This document shows, piece by piece, positions 32,811 through 42,747 of a stretch of DNA of 64,000 bases. Under the pieces are notes generated by a model. It was not told where the DNA came from. It saw only the letters and a list, made by a program, of their open reading frames with translations, and ran no database searches. Position 1 is the first letter of the stretch. Each line of letters starts with the position of its first letter. The stretch spans positions 1 to 64,000 of the forward strand of contig PHCQ01000014.1 in NCBI GenBank assembly GCA_002840835.1. The letters are read 5' to 3'. The position numbers and the translations under genes were made by a program. Source of the stretch: Betaproteobacteria bacterium HGW-Betaproteobacteria-16 (GTDB taxonomy: Bacteria; Pseudomonadota; Gammaproteobacteria; Burkholderiales; Burkholderiaceae_C).

Positions 32811-33029
32811 TCGATCGGTCCTTGGGAAAACAGTTTTCAGTCAACGTCGATGAACAGACTCTGCAAAGCCCGCGTCAATCACGGCCATTGCAGAACCCAC
32901 GCAACGGGCAACACCCATGGCGCGATTGTGCGCCTGGAGCACCAGAAACAACAAAGCCCCGCCGGCGAACCGACGGGGCCGTGTTCAGCATGGCGCCGAC
33001 GTCGCCGCCGGCGTCAGCAGTGTCAGACC

Positions 33030-34886
33030 TCAGTGGCCGCCAGTGGCCACACCAGCGCCCTTGGGCACGCGGACCGACTCCACCAGTTCCTGGATGTGCT
33101 TCGGTGCAGGTGCCGTCATCTTGTTCACCAAGAAGGCCACCACGAAGTTGGTGATGGCACCCACGGTACCGAAGGCTTCAGGCGTGATGGTGAAGAAGCC
33201 GTTCACGCCACCCACCATCTCCACATAGCCGGTGCCCGGGATGAAGAAGATGCCCTTGTGTGCGAACACGTAGAACAGGGTCACGAACAGGCCCGCCAGC
33301 ATGCCGGCAACAGCACCCTTGTCGCTCATGGTGCGGCTGAAGATGCCCATCATCAACGCTGGGAAGATGGTGGAAGCCGCAATACCGAACGCCAAAGCCA
33401 CCGTACCTGCCGCGAAACCGGGCGGGTTCAAGCCCAGCCAGCCCGCCACAAAAATGGCAACCGCCATGGCGATCTTGCCGGCCATGAGCTCGCCCTTCTC
33501 GCTGATGTCAGGCTTGATGGCGCCCTTGATCAGGTCGTGCGAAATGGCAGACGAAATGGCCAGCAGCAGACCAGCAGCAGTGGACAGCGCGGCGGCCAGG
33601 CCACCTGCAGCCACCAGCGCGATCACCCAGTTGGGCAGCAGCGCAATTTCCGGGTTCGCCAGCACGATGATGTCGGCGTTCACGGTCAGTTCGTTACCCT
33701 TCCAGCCAGCCGCTTCGGCCTTGCCTTTGGCGACTTCGTTCTTGGTCTTGTCGTTGTAGTACTGGATACGGCCATCGGCGTTCTTGTCTTCCCACTTCAG
33801 CAGGCCGGTCTTTTCCCAACGCTTCATCCATTCTGGCCGGCTCTCGTAGACCAGGCTGGCTTCGGTGGCGTACACGTCTGCATTGGCCTTGACTGCCTCT
33901 GGGTTCACACCCAGGCGGCCGTCAGCGTCACGCACCAGGCCCACAGCGGAGTTCACCGTGCCATGCAGGTTCAACTTGGCCATGGCGCCCACTGCGGGTG
34001 CGGTGGTGTAGAGCAGTGCGATGAACACCAGCGCCCAGCCGGCAGATGCGCGTGCATCGGCCACTTTCGGCACGGTGAAGAAGCGCACGATCACGTGGGG
34101 CAGACCAGCGGTACCGATCATCAGCGAGATCGTGTAGAACAGCATGTTCAGCGTGGAACCGGCAGCCGTGGTGGTGTACTGGCCAAAGCCGAGGTCGGTC
34201 ACCACCTGATCCAGCTTGGTCAGCAGCGACACATCGGTACCCGCGATGGAAGAGCCCAGGCCCAGTTGTGGCAGGAAGTTGCCGGTCAGGTTCAACGAGA
34301 TGAAGAATGCCGGCACCAGGTAGGCCAGGATCAGCACGATGTACTGAGCCACCTGCGTGTAGGTGATGCCTTTCATGCCACCGAACACGGCGTAGGCAAA
34401 CACGATTGCCATGCCGATGTAGATGCCCTGCTCGCTGGTTACACCCAGGAAGCGCGCAAAGGTCACGCCCACGCCAGTCATCTGACCGATGATGTAGGTG
34501 AGCGAGGCCACCAGCAGACACAGTACGGCCACATTGCGTGCGGACTTCGAATAGAAGCGGTCACCGATGAACTCCGGCACGGTGAACTTGCCGAACTTGC
34601 GCAGGTACGGTGCCAGCAGCATGGCCAGCAGCACGTAGCCGCCCGTCCAGCCCATCAGGAACACGGCGCCGCCGTAGCCCATGTTGGAAATCAGGCCGGC
34701 CATCGAGATGAACGAGGCTGCCGACATCCAGTCGGCCGCCGTTGCCATGCCGTTGGTCACGGGATGCACGCCGCCGCCGGCCACATAAAACTCGGAGGTG
34801 CTGCCAGCGCGGGCCCACACGGCGATGCCGATGTAGATCGCGAAGGTGATGCCCACCACCACGTAGGTCAGGGTTTGAAGGTCCAT
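33030..34886 (-). CDS. Sodium:solute symporter (ActP/VC_2705-like), second paralogue
   Basis: SSS motifs (EFYVAGGGVHPVTNGMATAADWMSAASFISMAGLISNMGYGGAVFLMGWTGGY; LAAALSTAAGLLLAISSAISHDLIKG); follows a DUF4212 gene. Confidence 0.92.
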   Translation of the reverse strand: MDLQTLTYVVVGITFAIYIGIAVWARAGSTSEFYVAGGGVHPVTNGMATAADWMSAASFISMAGLISNMGYGGAVFLMGWTGGYVLLAMLLAPYLRKFGKFTVPEFIGDRFYSKSARNVAVLCLLVASLTYIIGQMTGVGVTFARFLGVTSEQGIYIGMAIVFAYAVFGGMKGITYTQVAQYIVLILAYLVPAFFISLNLTGNFLPQLGLGSSIAGTDVSLLTKLDQVVTDLGFGQYTTTAAGSTLNMLFYTISLMIGTAGLPHVIVRFFTVPKVADARASAGWALVFIALLYTTAPAVGAMAKLNLHGTVNSAVGLVRDADGRLGVNPEAVKANADVYATEASLVYESRPEWMKRWEKTGLLKWEDKNADGRIQYYNDKTKNEVAKGKAEAAGWKGNELTVNADIIVLANPEIALLPNWVIALVAAGGLAAALSTAAGLLLAISSAISHDLIKGAIKPDISEKGELMAGKIAMAVAIFVAGWLGLNPPGFAAGTVALAFGIAASTIFPALMMGIFSRTMSDKGAVAGMLAGLFVTLFYVFAHKGIFFIPGTGYVEMVGGVNGFFTITPEAFGTVGAITNFVVAFLVNKMTAPAPKHIQELVESVRVPKGAGVATGGH

Positions 34887-34902
34887 TTTTTATTCCTCTT
34901 GA

Positions 34903-35163
34903 TCAGTCTTCTTGCATGCCGAACTTGCGGTCGATCTGGCCCATCTTGTGCGCGTACCAGAAGATCAGCGCGATGAACACGTAGATGGAACCTTGCTGTG
35001 CAAACCAGAAGCCCAGCGGGTAGCCGCCGAGACTGATGTTGTTGAGCAAGGGGGCAAACAGAATGCCGGCTCCATAAGAGACCAGGGCCCAGATGACCAG
35101 AACTTTGGTCAACAGCCCCAGCGTTGCAGACCAATAGGCCTTTGCGTTGCTATCGCTACTCAT
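34903..35163 (-). CDS. DUF4212-family small membrane protein, second paralogue
   Basis: MSSDSNAKAYWSATLGLLTKVLVIWALVSYGAGILFAPLLNNISLGGYPLGFWFAQQGSIYVFIALIFWYAHKMGQIDRKF. Confidence 0.88.
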   Translation of the reverse strand: MSSDSNAKAYWSATLGLLTKVLVIWALVSYGAGILFAPLLNNISLGGYPLGFWFAQQGSIYVFIALIFWYAHKMGQIDRKFGMQED

Positions 35164-35395
35164 GAAAGATGTCTCCTCGATGGAAGGTTGTCCCACGAAC
35201 CGGCGTTCAAACTGGTTCGACTTGCATGGCGTGAACTCACGGTTCATGCCATTACGAGGCCAATGTCGTGAGGCTGGCTTACGCGAAAATTGCGCAGCGG
35301 CCCTTGAGGGGCCTCATCAAGGGTAATCCCCTAAGAACGAAATCAAAATCTGACGCTCAGCTGTCAAAGTGATAGCAAGGTTCACGCAAGGAATG

Positions 35396-35427
35396 AAAAA
35401 AGGCGACCCCGAAGGGTCGCCTTTTTT
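35396..35427 (-). terminator. Terminator hairpin after ahpF
   Basis: aaaaaaggcgaccc-cgaa-gggtcgcctttttt, perfect stem with A/T tracts. Confidence 0.85.
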
Positions 35428-35464
35428 GGTGCCTGCCAGAGGCAATGCCTGGATGAAGTCTGCG

Positions 35465-37048
35465 TCAGGCAGCAACGGCCTCGGCCTGTGTCACAGGTTG
35501 GCGGATCAGGTAGTCAAAGGCGCTCAAGGCGGCCTTTGAACCTTCGCCTGCCGCAATCACGATCTGTTTGTAAGGCACCGTCGTGCAATCGCCGGCAGCG
35601 AACACGCCAGGCACATTGGTGTGTCCCTTGGCATCCACCACGATCTCGCCGAAGCGGCTGAGCTCAACCGTGCCCTTGAGAAACTCCGTGTTGGGCACAA
35701 GCCCAATCTGCACGAACACACCTTCAAGGTCGATGTGATGCACATCACCGCTGATGCGGTCCTTGTACGACAGGCCATTGACCTTGCCTTCAGCACCTGT
35801 GATTTCCGTGGTCTGTGCGTTCACATGAACGGTCACATTGGGCAGGCTCTTGAGCTTGCTCACCAGCACGGCGTCTGCCTTGAGTTCGTCAGCGAACTCG
35901 ATCAAGGTGACATGCTGCACGATACCGGCCAGATCGATCGCGGCCTCAACGCCCGAGTTGCCTCCACCGATGACAGACACGCGCTTGCCTTTGAACAAAG
36001 GACCATCGCAATGCGGGCAATACGCCACGCCCTTGTTCTTGTATTCCTGTTCGCCGGGGACATTCACGTTGCGCCAGCGCGCACCGGTGGACAGGATCAC
36101 ACTTCGCGCCTGCAGTACGCCGCCATTGGCCATCTGGACCTGAACCAGACCACCCGCCTCTTCAGCAGGAATCAGTTTCTCGGCACGCTGCAGGTTCATG
36201 ATGTCCACTTCGTAGTGGCGCACCTGGGCTTCCAGGGCCGCAGCGAACCTGGGGCCGTCGGTTTCCAGCACCGAAATGTAATTTTCGATTGCCATGGTGT
36301 CGTTCACCTGGCCACCAAAACGTTCGGCTGCCACGCCCACCCGGATGCCTTTGCGTGCGGCATACACCGCCGCCGCAGCGCCAGCGGGACCGCCGCCCAC
36401 GATGAGCACATCAAACGGGTCTTTGGCGTTGAGCTTCGCAGCATCGCGATCGCCAGCGTTGGTGTCGAGCCTGGCGACGATTTCTTCCACCGTCATGCGG
36501 CCGGAACCGAAAACCTCCCCGTTCAGGAACACCATGGGCACGGCCATGATCTCGCGCTCGGTCACCTCCTGCTGAAAGGCGCCACCTTCGATCACCACGG
36601 TCTTCACCTTGGGATTGAAGATGGCCATGAGCGACAAGGCCTGCACCACGTCAGGACAGTTGTGGCACGTCAGGGACATGTAGACCTCAAAATTGAAATC
36701 ACCGTCCAGCGCCCTGATCGGATCGATCACATCCGCCTCCACCTTGGGAGGGTGGCCACCGGTCCACAACAGGGCCAGCACCAGCGAAGTGAACTCGTGA
36801 CCCAGCGGCAAGCCGGCAAAGCGCACGCCAGTGCTCTCCCCGGATCGTGCGACCACGAATGATGGTTTGCGACTGTCATTGCCTGAGGTGTCCAGCGTCA
36901 CCTTGTCGGACAGGCTGACGATGTCCTCCAGCAGGCCGCGCATCTCTACCCCGGTCGCGCTTTCGTCGAGCGAGGCAATGAGGTGAATGGGCTGGCGCAA
37001 CATGCCCAGGTAGGTCTGAAGCTGCGATTTGAGGGTGGCGTCAAGCAT
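35465..37048 (-). CDS. ahpF: Alkyl hydroperoxide reductase subunit F
   Basis: [33 protein letters not shown] motif [22 protein letters not shown]; redox CPHC; NADPH motif [15 protein letters not shown]. Confidence 0.95.
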   Translation of the reverse strand: MLDATLKSQLQTYLGMLRQPIHLIASLDESATGVEMRGLLEDIVSLSDKVTLDTSGNDSRKPSFVVARSGESTGVRFAGLPLGHEFTSLVLALLWTGGHPPKVEADVIDPIRALDGDFNFEVYMSLTCHNCPDVVQALSLMAIFNPKVKTVVIEGGAFQQEVTEREIMAVPMVFLNGEVFGSGRMTVEEIVARLDTNAGDRDAAKLNAKDPFDVLIVGGGPAGAAAAVYAARKGIRVGVAAERFGGQVNDTMAIENYISVLETDGPRFAAALEAQVRHYEVDIMNLQRAEKLIPAEEAGGLVQVQMANGGVLQARSVILSTGARWRNVNVPGEQEYKNKGVAYCPHCDGPLFKGKRVSVIGGGNSGVEAAIDLAGIVQHVTLIEFADELKADAVLVSKLKSLPNVTVHVNAQTTEITGAEGKVNGLSYKDRISGDVHHIDLEGVFVQIGLVPNTEFLKGTVELSRFGEIVVDAKGHTNVPGVFAAGDCTTVPYKQIVIAAGEGSKAALSAFDYLIRQPVTQAEAVAA

Positions 37049-37180
37049 GGCGGACTCCTGAAGAATGAAAGGTGTGTGCACTGAAGGACTCAGTGCCGCT
37101 GTTGGATGGGCCTGCGAACAAGCCCATCGGGCAGCGGAACTGCCAATCAAGGGAGCGGTCCCGGAGCGAGCTGCTCCATT

Positions 37181-37268
37181 CCAGAGATACCGTGGAACCG
37201 GCTTTGCCGGGCCACTGGTATCGCCCCCTTGAGGGGGTGACGCGCCGCAGGCGCGGCGCGGGGGTGGG
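37181..37268 (-). repeat. 3'-of-stop GC-rich dyad repeat, copy 5
   Basis: Reverse complement: cccacccccgcgccgcgcctgcggcgcgtcacccccctcaagggggcgataccagtggcccggcaaagccggttccacggtatctctgg; directly 3' of ahpC. Confidence 0.8.
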
Positions 37269-37269
37269 C

Positions 37270-37851
37270 TTAAATTTTGCCGACCAGATCCAGCGAAGGC
37301 GTCAGGGTCTTCTCGCCCTCGTTCCATTTGGCAGGGCAGACCTGGCCTGGGTTCTTGGCCACGTACTGGGCAGCCTTGAGCTTGCGCAGGGTTTCCTTCA
37401 CGTCACGGGCGATGGCGTTGTCGTGCACTTCCATCGTCTTGATTTCGCCTTCGGGGTTGATGATGAAGGTGCCGCGCAGCGCCAGGCCCTCTTCTTCGAT
37501 GTGCACACCAAAGCCGCGAGTCAGTTGGTGGGTAGGGTCACCCACCAGCGGGAACTGGGCCTTGCCCACGGCAGGCGAGGTCTCGTGCCACACCTTGTGA
37601 GAGAAGTGGGTGTCGGTGGTCACGATGTAAACCTCGGCACCGGCCTTCTGGAATTCGGCGTAGTTGTCCGCGGCATCTTCCACTTCGGTGGGGCAGTTGA
37701 AGGTGAACGCGGCGGGCATGAAGATCAGCACCGACCACTTGCCTTGCAGGTCCTTGTCGGTCACTTCGATGAACTTGCCTTGCTTGAAGGCCTGGGCCTT
37801 GAATGGCTGAACTTTGGTGTTGATCAGGGAAATGGGGTTGATCATGGTCAT
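37270..37851 (-). CDS. ahpC: Alkyl hydroperoxide reductase subunit C (peroxiredoxin)
   Basis: [63 protein letters not shown]. Confidence 0.96.
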   Translation of the reverse strand: MTMINPISLINTKVQPFKAQAFKQGKFIEVTDKDLQGKWSVLIFMPAAFTFNCPTEVEDAADNYAEFQKAGAEVYIVTTDTHFSHKVWHETSPAVGKAQFPLVGDPTHQLTRGFGVHIEEEGLALRGTFIINPEGEIKTMEVHDNAIARDVKETLRKLKAAQYVAKNPGQVCPAKWNEGEKTLTPSLDLVGKI

Positions 37852-38106
37852 GGAGTTTCCTGGATGGTTGGTTGGATGAAAGAGAGAAGGTTCGTCAGAT
37901 GCGACCCACGAATCATAGTCGACAGCTATCAAATATACGAATTGATAGTTGCTATGAAGTGCATAGCTTTTGTTGCCATGCAGCATTCAAGAGCAATCGT
38001 AATGGTTTTCGTTTTTGGCTGAAACCGCAAAGGCGGCTCATCAGCTTCAAGGAACGCTGCGACTGAAGCTTGAACCGTCACGGAAGACGGCATATTTTTG
38101 TTTATA

Positions 38107-38125
38107 CAAGTCATTCTCATTTGCA
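38107..38125. promoter_or_regulatory. Fur-box-like sequence upstream of the TonB-dependent receptor
   Basis: caagtcattctcatttgca (reverse complement tgcaaatgagaatgacttg) resembles the AATGAGAATGATT core; just upstream of an iron-type receptor. Confidence 0.6.
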
Positions 38126-38149
38126 ATAGAATCGCTTGCCCAGCCAGCC

Positions 38150-40561
38150 ATGGCGCGCAAATTGATGCGCCGCAGCCAGCCGACAACCCCTTTGCCTGCG
38201 AACTGCGCTCCCATGTCTGCAACCCCTTTCACCCCTGCTTCCCGCCCTGCCCTTGCCGGTCCCGCCATTGGCGCCGACGCCGCCAGCCCCCTCTGCTCTT
38301 CAGCCGCCCTGCTGCCCCTGGGAGCCATGCTGCTGGCCGGCACCATGAATGCCATGGCGCAAAGCGCACCGCCCCCGGCCGAAGCCTCTCTGTCCACCGT
38401 GGTGGTGCGTGAAACAGTCGAGGCGCCAGAGGGCAAGGACGCCCTGCGCGCCACTGAAACCCGCATCGGCAAAGGCAATCAGCAGTTGCGCGACATTCCC
38501 CAGTCGGTCACGGTCGTCACCGAAAAACTCATTGACGACCGCAACCTCGACACCGTCAAGGAAGCGTTGAAGAACACCGCTGGCATCACCTTCCTTGCAG
38601 CCGAAGGCGGTGAAGAAGACATCCGCCTTCGCGGTTTCTCGTTGCAGGCCACCGGTGACCTGTTCATCGACGGCATGCGCGATCCGGCCATCTACGACCG
38701 CGACACCTTCAACCTGGACCGCATGGAAGTGCTGCGTGGTTCGGCCTCCATGCTGTTCGGTCGCGGCTCCACCGGCGGTGCGGTCAATCAGGTCAGCAAG
38801 ACGCCCCGCCTGATCGACGAACACCAGGTCGACCTGACCCTGGGCAGCCACAAGTACGTGCGCGCCACTGGCGACTTCAACATCAAGACGGGTGAAAGCT
38901 CGGCCCTGCGACTCAATGCCATGGCCACCAAGGCCGACAACAATGGCGCAGGCTCCAGCCTGGACAAGCGCGGCGCAGCCATCGCCTACCGAAGCGGCAT
39001 CGGTGAGAAGAACGAGTTCCTCGCCAGCCTCTACCACCTGGACAACAACAACGGCATCAACTACGGCATGCCGTACATCGCCCCCACCGCTGACGCGACT
39101 GACCGGGTTCTTCCGCCGCTGAGCCCCGATGCCTACTACGGTGCCGCCAGCGATTACAGCGACAGTGGCGGCACCATCGCGACCTTCGGCCACACCTACC
39201 GCTTCAGCCGCGAAAGCGAGCTCAGGACCATGGTGCGCGTGGGCAAGTTCGAACGCGACCAGCGTTCTGGTGCCATCCGCCTTTGCACCTCGAACACCAA
39301 CCCGACCACTGGCATGGTCAACAACCCGCAGTGCCCGAGCGCCAACAGCCTGGGCAACTTCGGCGCCGGCACGGTGTTCACGCGAGGCACCCACCTGAAG
39401 ATTCAGGACATGGAAAACATCCATGCCCAGACCGACTACAACACCAAGTTTGAAGGTCTGGGGCTCAAGCACGAGTTGATCGCTGGCGCCGACGTGTCAC
39501 GGGAGAAGCGAACGGTGTTTGCGGCTCGCTCTGCCGAGCAAGGCGGCGTCACGATCACGAAGCCGACCACCACCGTTGGCACACCCAACGATGGCGCATG
39601 GGTCGATGAGTCCTCGCGCGTTCTTCGGGTGAACAATCAGTACGTGGCGCAAGGTTTCGGTGCCTACGTGCAGGACACGGTTCACGTCGCACCGCATTGG
39701 AAACTGGTGGGTGGTCTGCGTTATGACCACCTGACCGGCGACTACGACACCTACAACCTGCCGAATGGAGCCGCCGGTCCGTTGACCGCCGAGAGCTACC
39801 GCATGAAGGTCTCCGAAGTGAGCCAGCGTGTGGGCGTGCTGTTCCAGCCCACGGCCCTGCACTCGTTCCACGCTTCGGCCGGAACCTCCTTCAACACCTC
39901 GGGCGACGCCTATTCGCTCGGTGCAGACAACGTGGACACGCCGCCCGAGAAGAGCATCAACCTCGAGATCGGCGCCAAGCTGGATTCGGCTGACAAGCGC
40001 TTCACCACCCGTCTGGCGGTGTTCCGCTCCACCAAGCTCAACGAGCGCAACACCGACCCCGACCGCCCCGTGGTCACGTTGACCGGACGCCGCCATGTGG
40101 CCGGTTTCGAGACCGACATCACGGGGCGCCTCAGCCCCGAGTGGGAAGTCTACGGCTCCTACATGTGGATTCCGGTGGCCAGGGTGGACAACGCCGCTCC
40201 TTGCCCGGCCGCGGGCCGTTGTGCCCAGAGCACCCCCGGCGAACGTGTCGGCGACCGGCCATCACTCACGCCTGAGCACAGCGGCACCGTGTGGACCACC
40301 TACCAGCTCACCTCCCGGTTGCGCGTGGGCGCTGGTCTGAATTTCCGCAGCAAACAAAAGCCCACCCGCGTCGACTGGAACGTGCCCTCCTACGTGACCA
40401 CGGACCTGATGGCCGAATACAAGTTCGACTTCGACCGCCTCACGCTCAAGGCCAACCTCACCAACGTCACCGACAAGCTGTACGCCGACCAGCTCTACCC
40501 CGGGCACTACATCCCGGGTGCTGGTCGCACCTTGCAGGTGACCGCCAGCCTGAGGTTCTGA
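38150..40561 (+). CDS. TonB-dependent (catecholate) siderophore receptor, Fiu-like
   Basis: Plug motif QQLRDIPQSVTVVTEKLIDDRNLDTVKEALKNTAGI, LRGFSLQATGDLFIDGMRDPAIYDRDTFNLDRMEVLRGSASMLFGRGSTGGAVNQVSK; C-terminal ...GRTLQVTASLRF. Confidence 0.92.
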   Translation: MARKLMRRSQPTTPLPANCAPMSATPFTPASRPALAGPAIGADAASPLCSSAALLPLGAMLLAGTMNAMAQSAPPPAEASLSTVVVRETVEAPEGKDALRATETRIGKGNQQLRDIPQSVTVVTEKLIDDRNLDTVKEALKNTAGITFLAAEGGEEDIRLRGFSLQATGDLFIDGMRDPAIYDRDTFNLDRMEVLRGSASMLFGRGSTGGAVNQVSKTPRLIDEHQVDLTLGSHKYVRATGDFNIKTGESSALRLNAMATKADNNGAGSSLDKRGAAIAYRSGIGEKNEFLASLYHLDNNNGINYGMPYIAPTADATDRVLPPLSPDAYYGAASDYSDSGGTIATFGHTYRFSRESELRTMVRVGKFERDQRSGAIRLCTSNTNPTTGMVNNPQCPSANSLGNFGAGTVFTRGTHLKIQDMENIHAQTDYNTKFEGLGLKHELIAGADVSREKRTVFAARSAEQGGVTITKPTTTVGTPNDGAWVDESSRVLRVNNQYVAQGFGAYVQDTVHVAPHWKLVGGLRYDHLTGDYDTYNLPNGAAGPLTAESYRMKVSEVSQRVGVLFQPTALHSFHASAGTSFNTSGDAYSLGADNVDTPPEKSINLEIGAKLDSADKRFTTRLAVFRSTKLNERNTDPDRPVVTLTGRRHVAGFETDITGRLSPEWEVYGSYMWIPVARVDNAAPCPAAGRCAQSTPGERVGDRPSLTPEHSGTVWTTYQLTSRLRVGAGLNFRSKQKPTRVDWNVPSYVTTDLMAEYKFDFDRLTLKANLTNVTDKLYADQLYPGHYIPGAGRTLQVTASLRF

Positions 40562-40667
40562 AAGCGCACAACCGCCAGGATTTTGTCTCCAAGGTTTGCC
40601 GCCCCTGCTGCGCAGCGGGGCGGCTTTTTGCCTTTTTTGAATACCGTTCCTCTCACCAGAAGCCCCC

Positions 40668-41351
40668 ATGCTGCTCAAACTGCCCGACATCCTGACTGCA
40701 AAAGACCTGGCCGAGATCCAGGTGATGTTGGCCGACGCGCCCTGGGCAAACGGGCGCGACAGTGCAGGCCCGCAGGCCCGGACCGTGAAGAACAACCAGC
40801 AACTGCCCCACGACTGCGCGGCGGCGCAGCGCATCCGCCACCTCGTGCTCAGCGGACTGGACCGTTCGGCCCTGTTTTTTTCGGCCGCATTGCCACTGCG
40901 AATATTCACGCCGCGCATCAACCGTTACGGTGGCGACGCCAACACCTATGGCAACCACATCGACAACAGCATCCGCATCAAGGCCGACACAGGTGAGCGC
41001 GTGCGCACAGACGTGTCGTGCACCGTGTTCCTCAATGACCCCGACACCTATGACGGCGGTGAGCTTGTCGTGGCCGACACCTTCGGCACGCGTGGCGTGA
41101 AGCTCCCCGCAGGCCACGCCGTGCTCTACCCTGGCACCAGCCTGCACCAGGTGACACCTGTGACGCGCGGGCAGCGCATGGCCTGCTTCTTCTGGGTGCA
41201 GAGCATGGTGCGCAGCGACGAACAGCGTCGCCTGTTACACGAGCTGGACATGAACCTGCTGGCCTTACGCCAGCAGCATGGCGAAACCGACGAGACCACG
41301 GCGCTGACGGGTACGTATCACAACTTGCTGCGCATGTGGGCGGAAGTATGA
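40668..41351 (+). CDS. piuC: Fe(II)/2-oxoglutarate-dependent PKHD-type hydroxylase, PiuC-like
   Basis: Fe-binding pattern YGNHIDN...; [44 protein letters not shown]; adjacent to a Fiu-like receptor. Confidence 0.92.
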   Translation: MLLKLPDILTAKDLAEIQVMLADAPWANGRDSAGPQARTVKNNQQLPHDCAAAQRIRHLVLSGLDRSALFFSAALPLRIFTPRINRYGGDANTYGNHIDNSIRIKADTGERVRTDVSCTVFLNDPDTYDGGELVVADTFGTRGVKLPAGHAVLYPGTSLHQVTPVTRGQRMACFFWVQSMVRSDEQRRLLHELDMNLLALRQQHGETDETTALTGTYHNLLRMWAEV

Positions 41352-42494
41352 CTGGAGAAGGCCCCCACGCTCCACCGCCGCGCGGGTCGCTTCACCCCGA
41401 GGGGGCTGACCTTGCTTGGGGTGGCCCGGCACCGGATCGCAAAGCACCTGAGGTTGAGCCGCTGCGCACGACATTACCCGAGGGGCTGGTCAACCTCGCC
41501 GACCATGAGGCTTATGCCCGGACCGTGCTCTCCCCTCAGGCTGACGCCTACTTCAATGGTGGCGCTGCCAACGAATTCACGTTGCGCGAGAACGTGCTGG
41601 CCTGGCAGCGAATTGCGCTGCTGCCCCGTGTGCTGCAACCCATGGCAGGCGCGCACACGCGGGTCGACTTGCTGGGGCGCACGCTGGCACACCCCATCCT
41701 CGTGGCTCCCATGGCCTATCAGCGCCTGGCCCATCCCCACGGCGAAATGGCCACGGCGCTGGCCGCGGCCGTGCTGGGCACGGGGCTGGTCCTGAGCACC
41801 CAGGCCAGCACGCCGCTGGAAGATGTGGCGCGTCTGGTGCTGGCCGAGAGTGCCCGGGGGCCGCTGTGGTTCCAGCTCTACCTGCAGGCCGACCGGGGCT
41901 TCACGCGCGAATTGGTGCAGCGCGCCGAGACGGCGGGATACGAGGCGCTGATGCTCACGGTGGACGCGCCTGTCAACGGAGCACGCGATCGCGAACGACG
42001 CGCCGGCTTCACACTTCCGCCCGGCATCTCGGCCATCAACCTTCGGGGGCTGCGCGAGCCCGACCCGGTGGCCTTGCGGCCCGGTCAGAGCGCCCTGTTC
42101 GACGACCTGATGACCCACGCCCCCACCTGGGACGACGTGGCCTGGCTGCGATCCATCACCCGGCTGCCCGTGCTGCTCAAAGGCATCACCCACCCCGCCG
42201 ACGCACGCCTCGCCGTGGACGCCGGCGCGGCCGGCCTGATCGTGTCCAACCACGGCGGGCGCACGCTCGACACGGTGCCCCGGAACCGACATTCTGAAAG
42301 CCCTGGGCCTGGGCGCCACTGCGGTGATGGTGGGTCGTCCCGTCCTGCATGGGTTGACGAATGCGGGTGCCGTCGGCGTCGCGCATGTGTTGCGACTCCT
42401 GCGTGACGAACTGGAGATGGCCATGGCGCTCACAGGATGTTCGTCGCTGGCCTCCGCCAGCGACACACTCGTCAGGCAGCCACCGCCCCCATGA
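41348..42494 (+). pseudogene. FMN-dependent alpha-hydroxy-acid oxidase (LldD/GOX family), internal deletion plus frameshift
   Basis: Frame 1 carries family sequence to GLIVSNHGGRTLDTVP (about 42280), then goes out of frame; another frame resumes at TDILKALGLGATAVMVGRPVLHGLTNAGAVGVAHVLRLLRDELEMAMALTG and stops at 42494. The expected linker with [12 protein letters not shown] is missing. Confidence 0.8.
41355..41445 (+). repeat. 3'-of-stop GC-rich dyad repeat, copy 6 (divergent), inside the N-terminal coding region of the next ORF
   Basis: ggcccccacgctccaccgccgcgcgggtcgcttcaccccgagggggctgaccttgcttggggtggcccggcaccgg after the piuC stop. Confidence 0.6.
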
Positions 42495-42548
42495 GGCCCC
42501 TGCTGCTGAAGGGAAATCTCGACGGCTTTCAAATACGTATATAAATAC

Positions 42549-42567
42549 GACGCATTCTCGTTTATAC
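42549..42567. promoter_or_regulatory. Possible Fur box upstream of the smORF/tonB
   Basis: gacgcattctcgtttatac, partial match to the same gcattctc-like core as at 38107; AT-rich surroundings in an otherwise GC-rich region. Confidence 0.4.
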
Positions 42568-42613
42568 TCAAACCAGAAAACGCCATTCGGCACTGTTCAA
42601 GAAGGGAACCACC

Positions 42614-42691
42614 ATGGTCATGGGAGTCACAATGTTGGGCCTCAGCCTCGCTGCCGTGCTCGCCGCGCTCTGGTGGGTGTTTCGCTCCTGA
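42614..42691 (+). CDS. Candidate 25-aa single-TM microprotein
   Basis: ATG...TGA encodes MVMGVTMLGLSLAAVLAALWWVFRS; purine-rich gaaggga about 8 nt upstream; between the putative Fur box and tonB. Confidence 0.45.
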   Translation: MVMGVTMLGLSLAAVLAALWWVFRS

Positions 42692-42747
42692 ACGAAGAGC
42701 CTGTTCCTGATACACACCCCGCTTGCCTGCCTGCGACGCTGACCCTC

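Noticed and set aside
32850-34976. 708-aa + strand ORF antisense to symporter 2
   Set aside because: His/Gln/Gly-rich shadow ORF of a clear membrane transporter.
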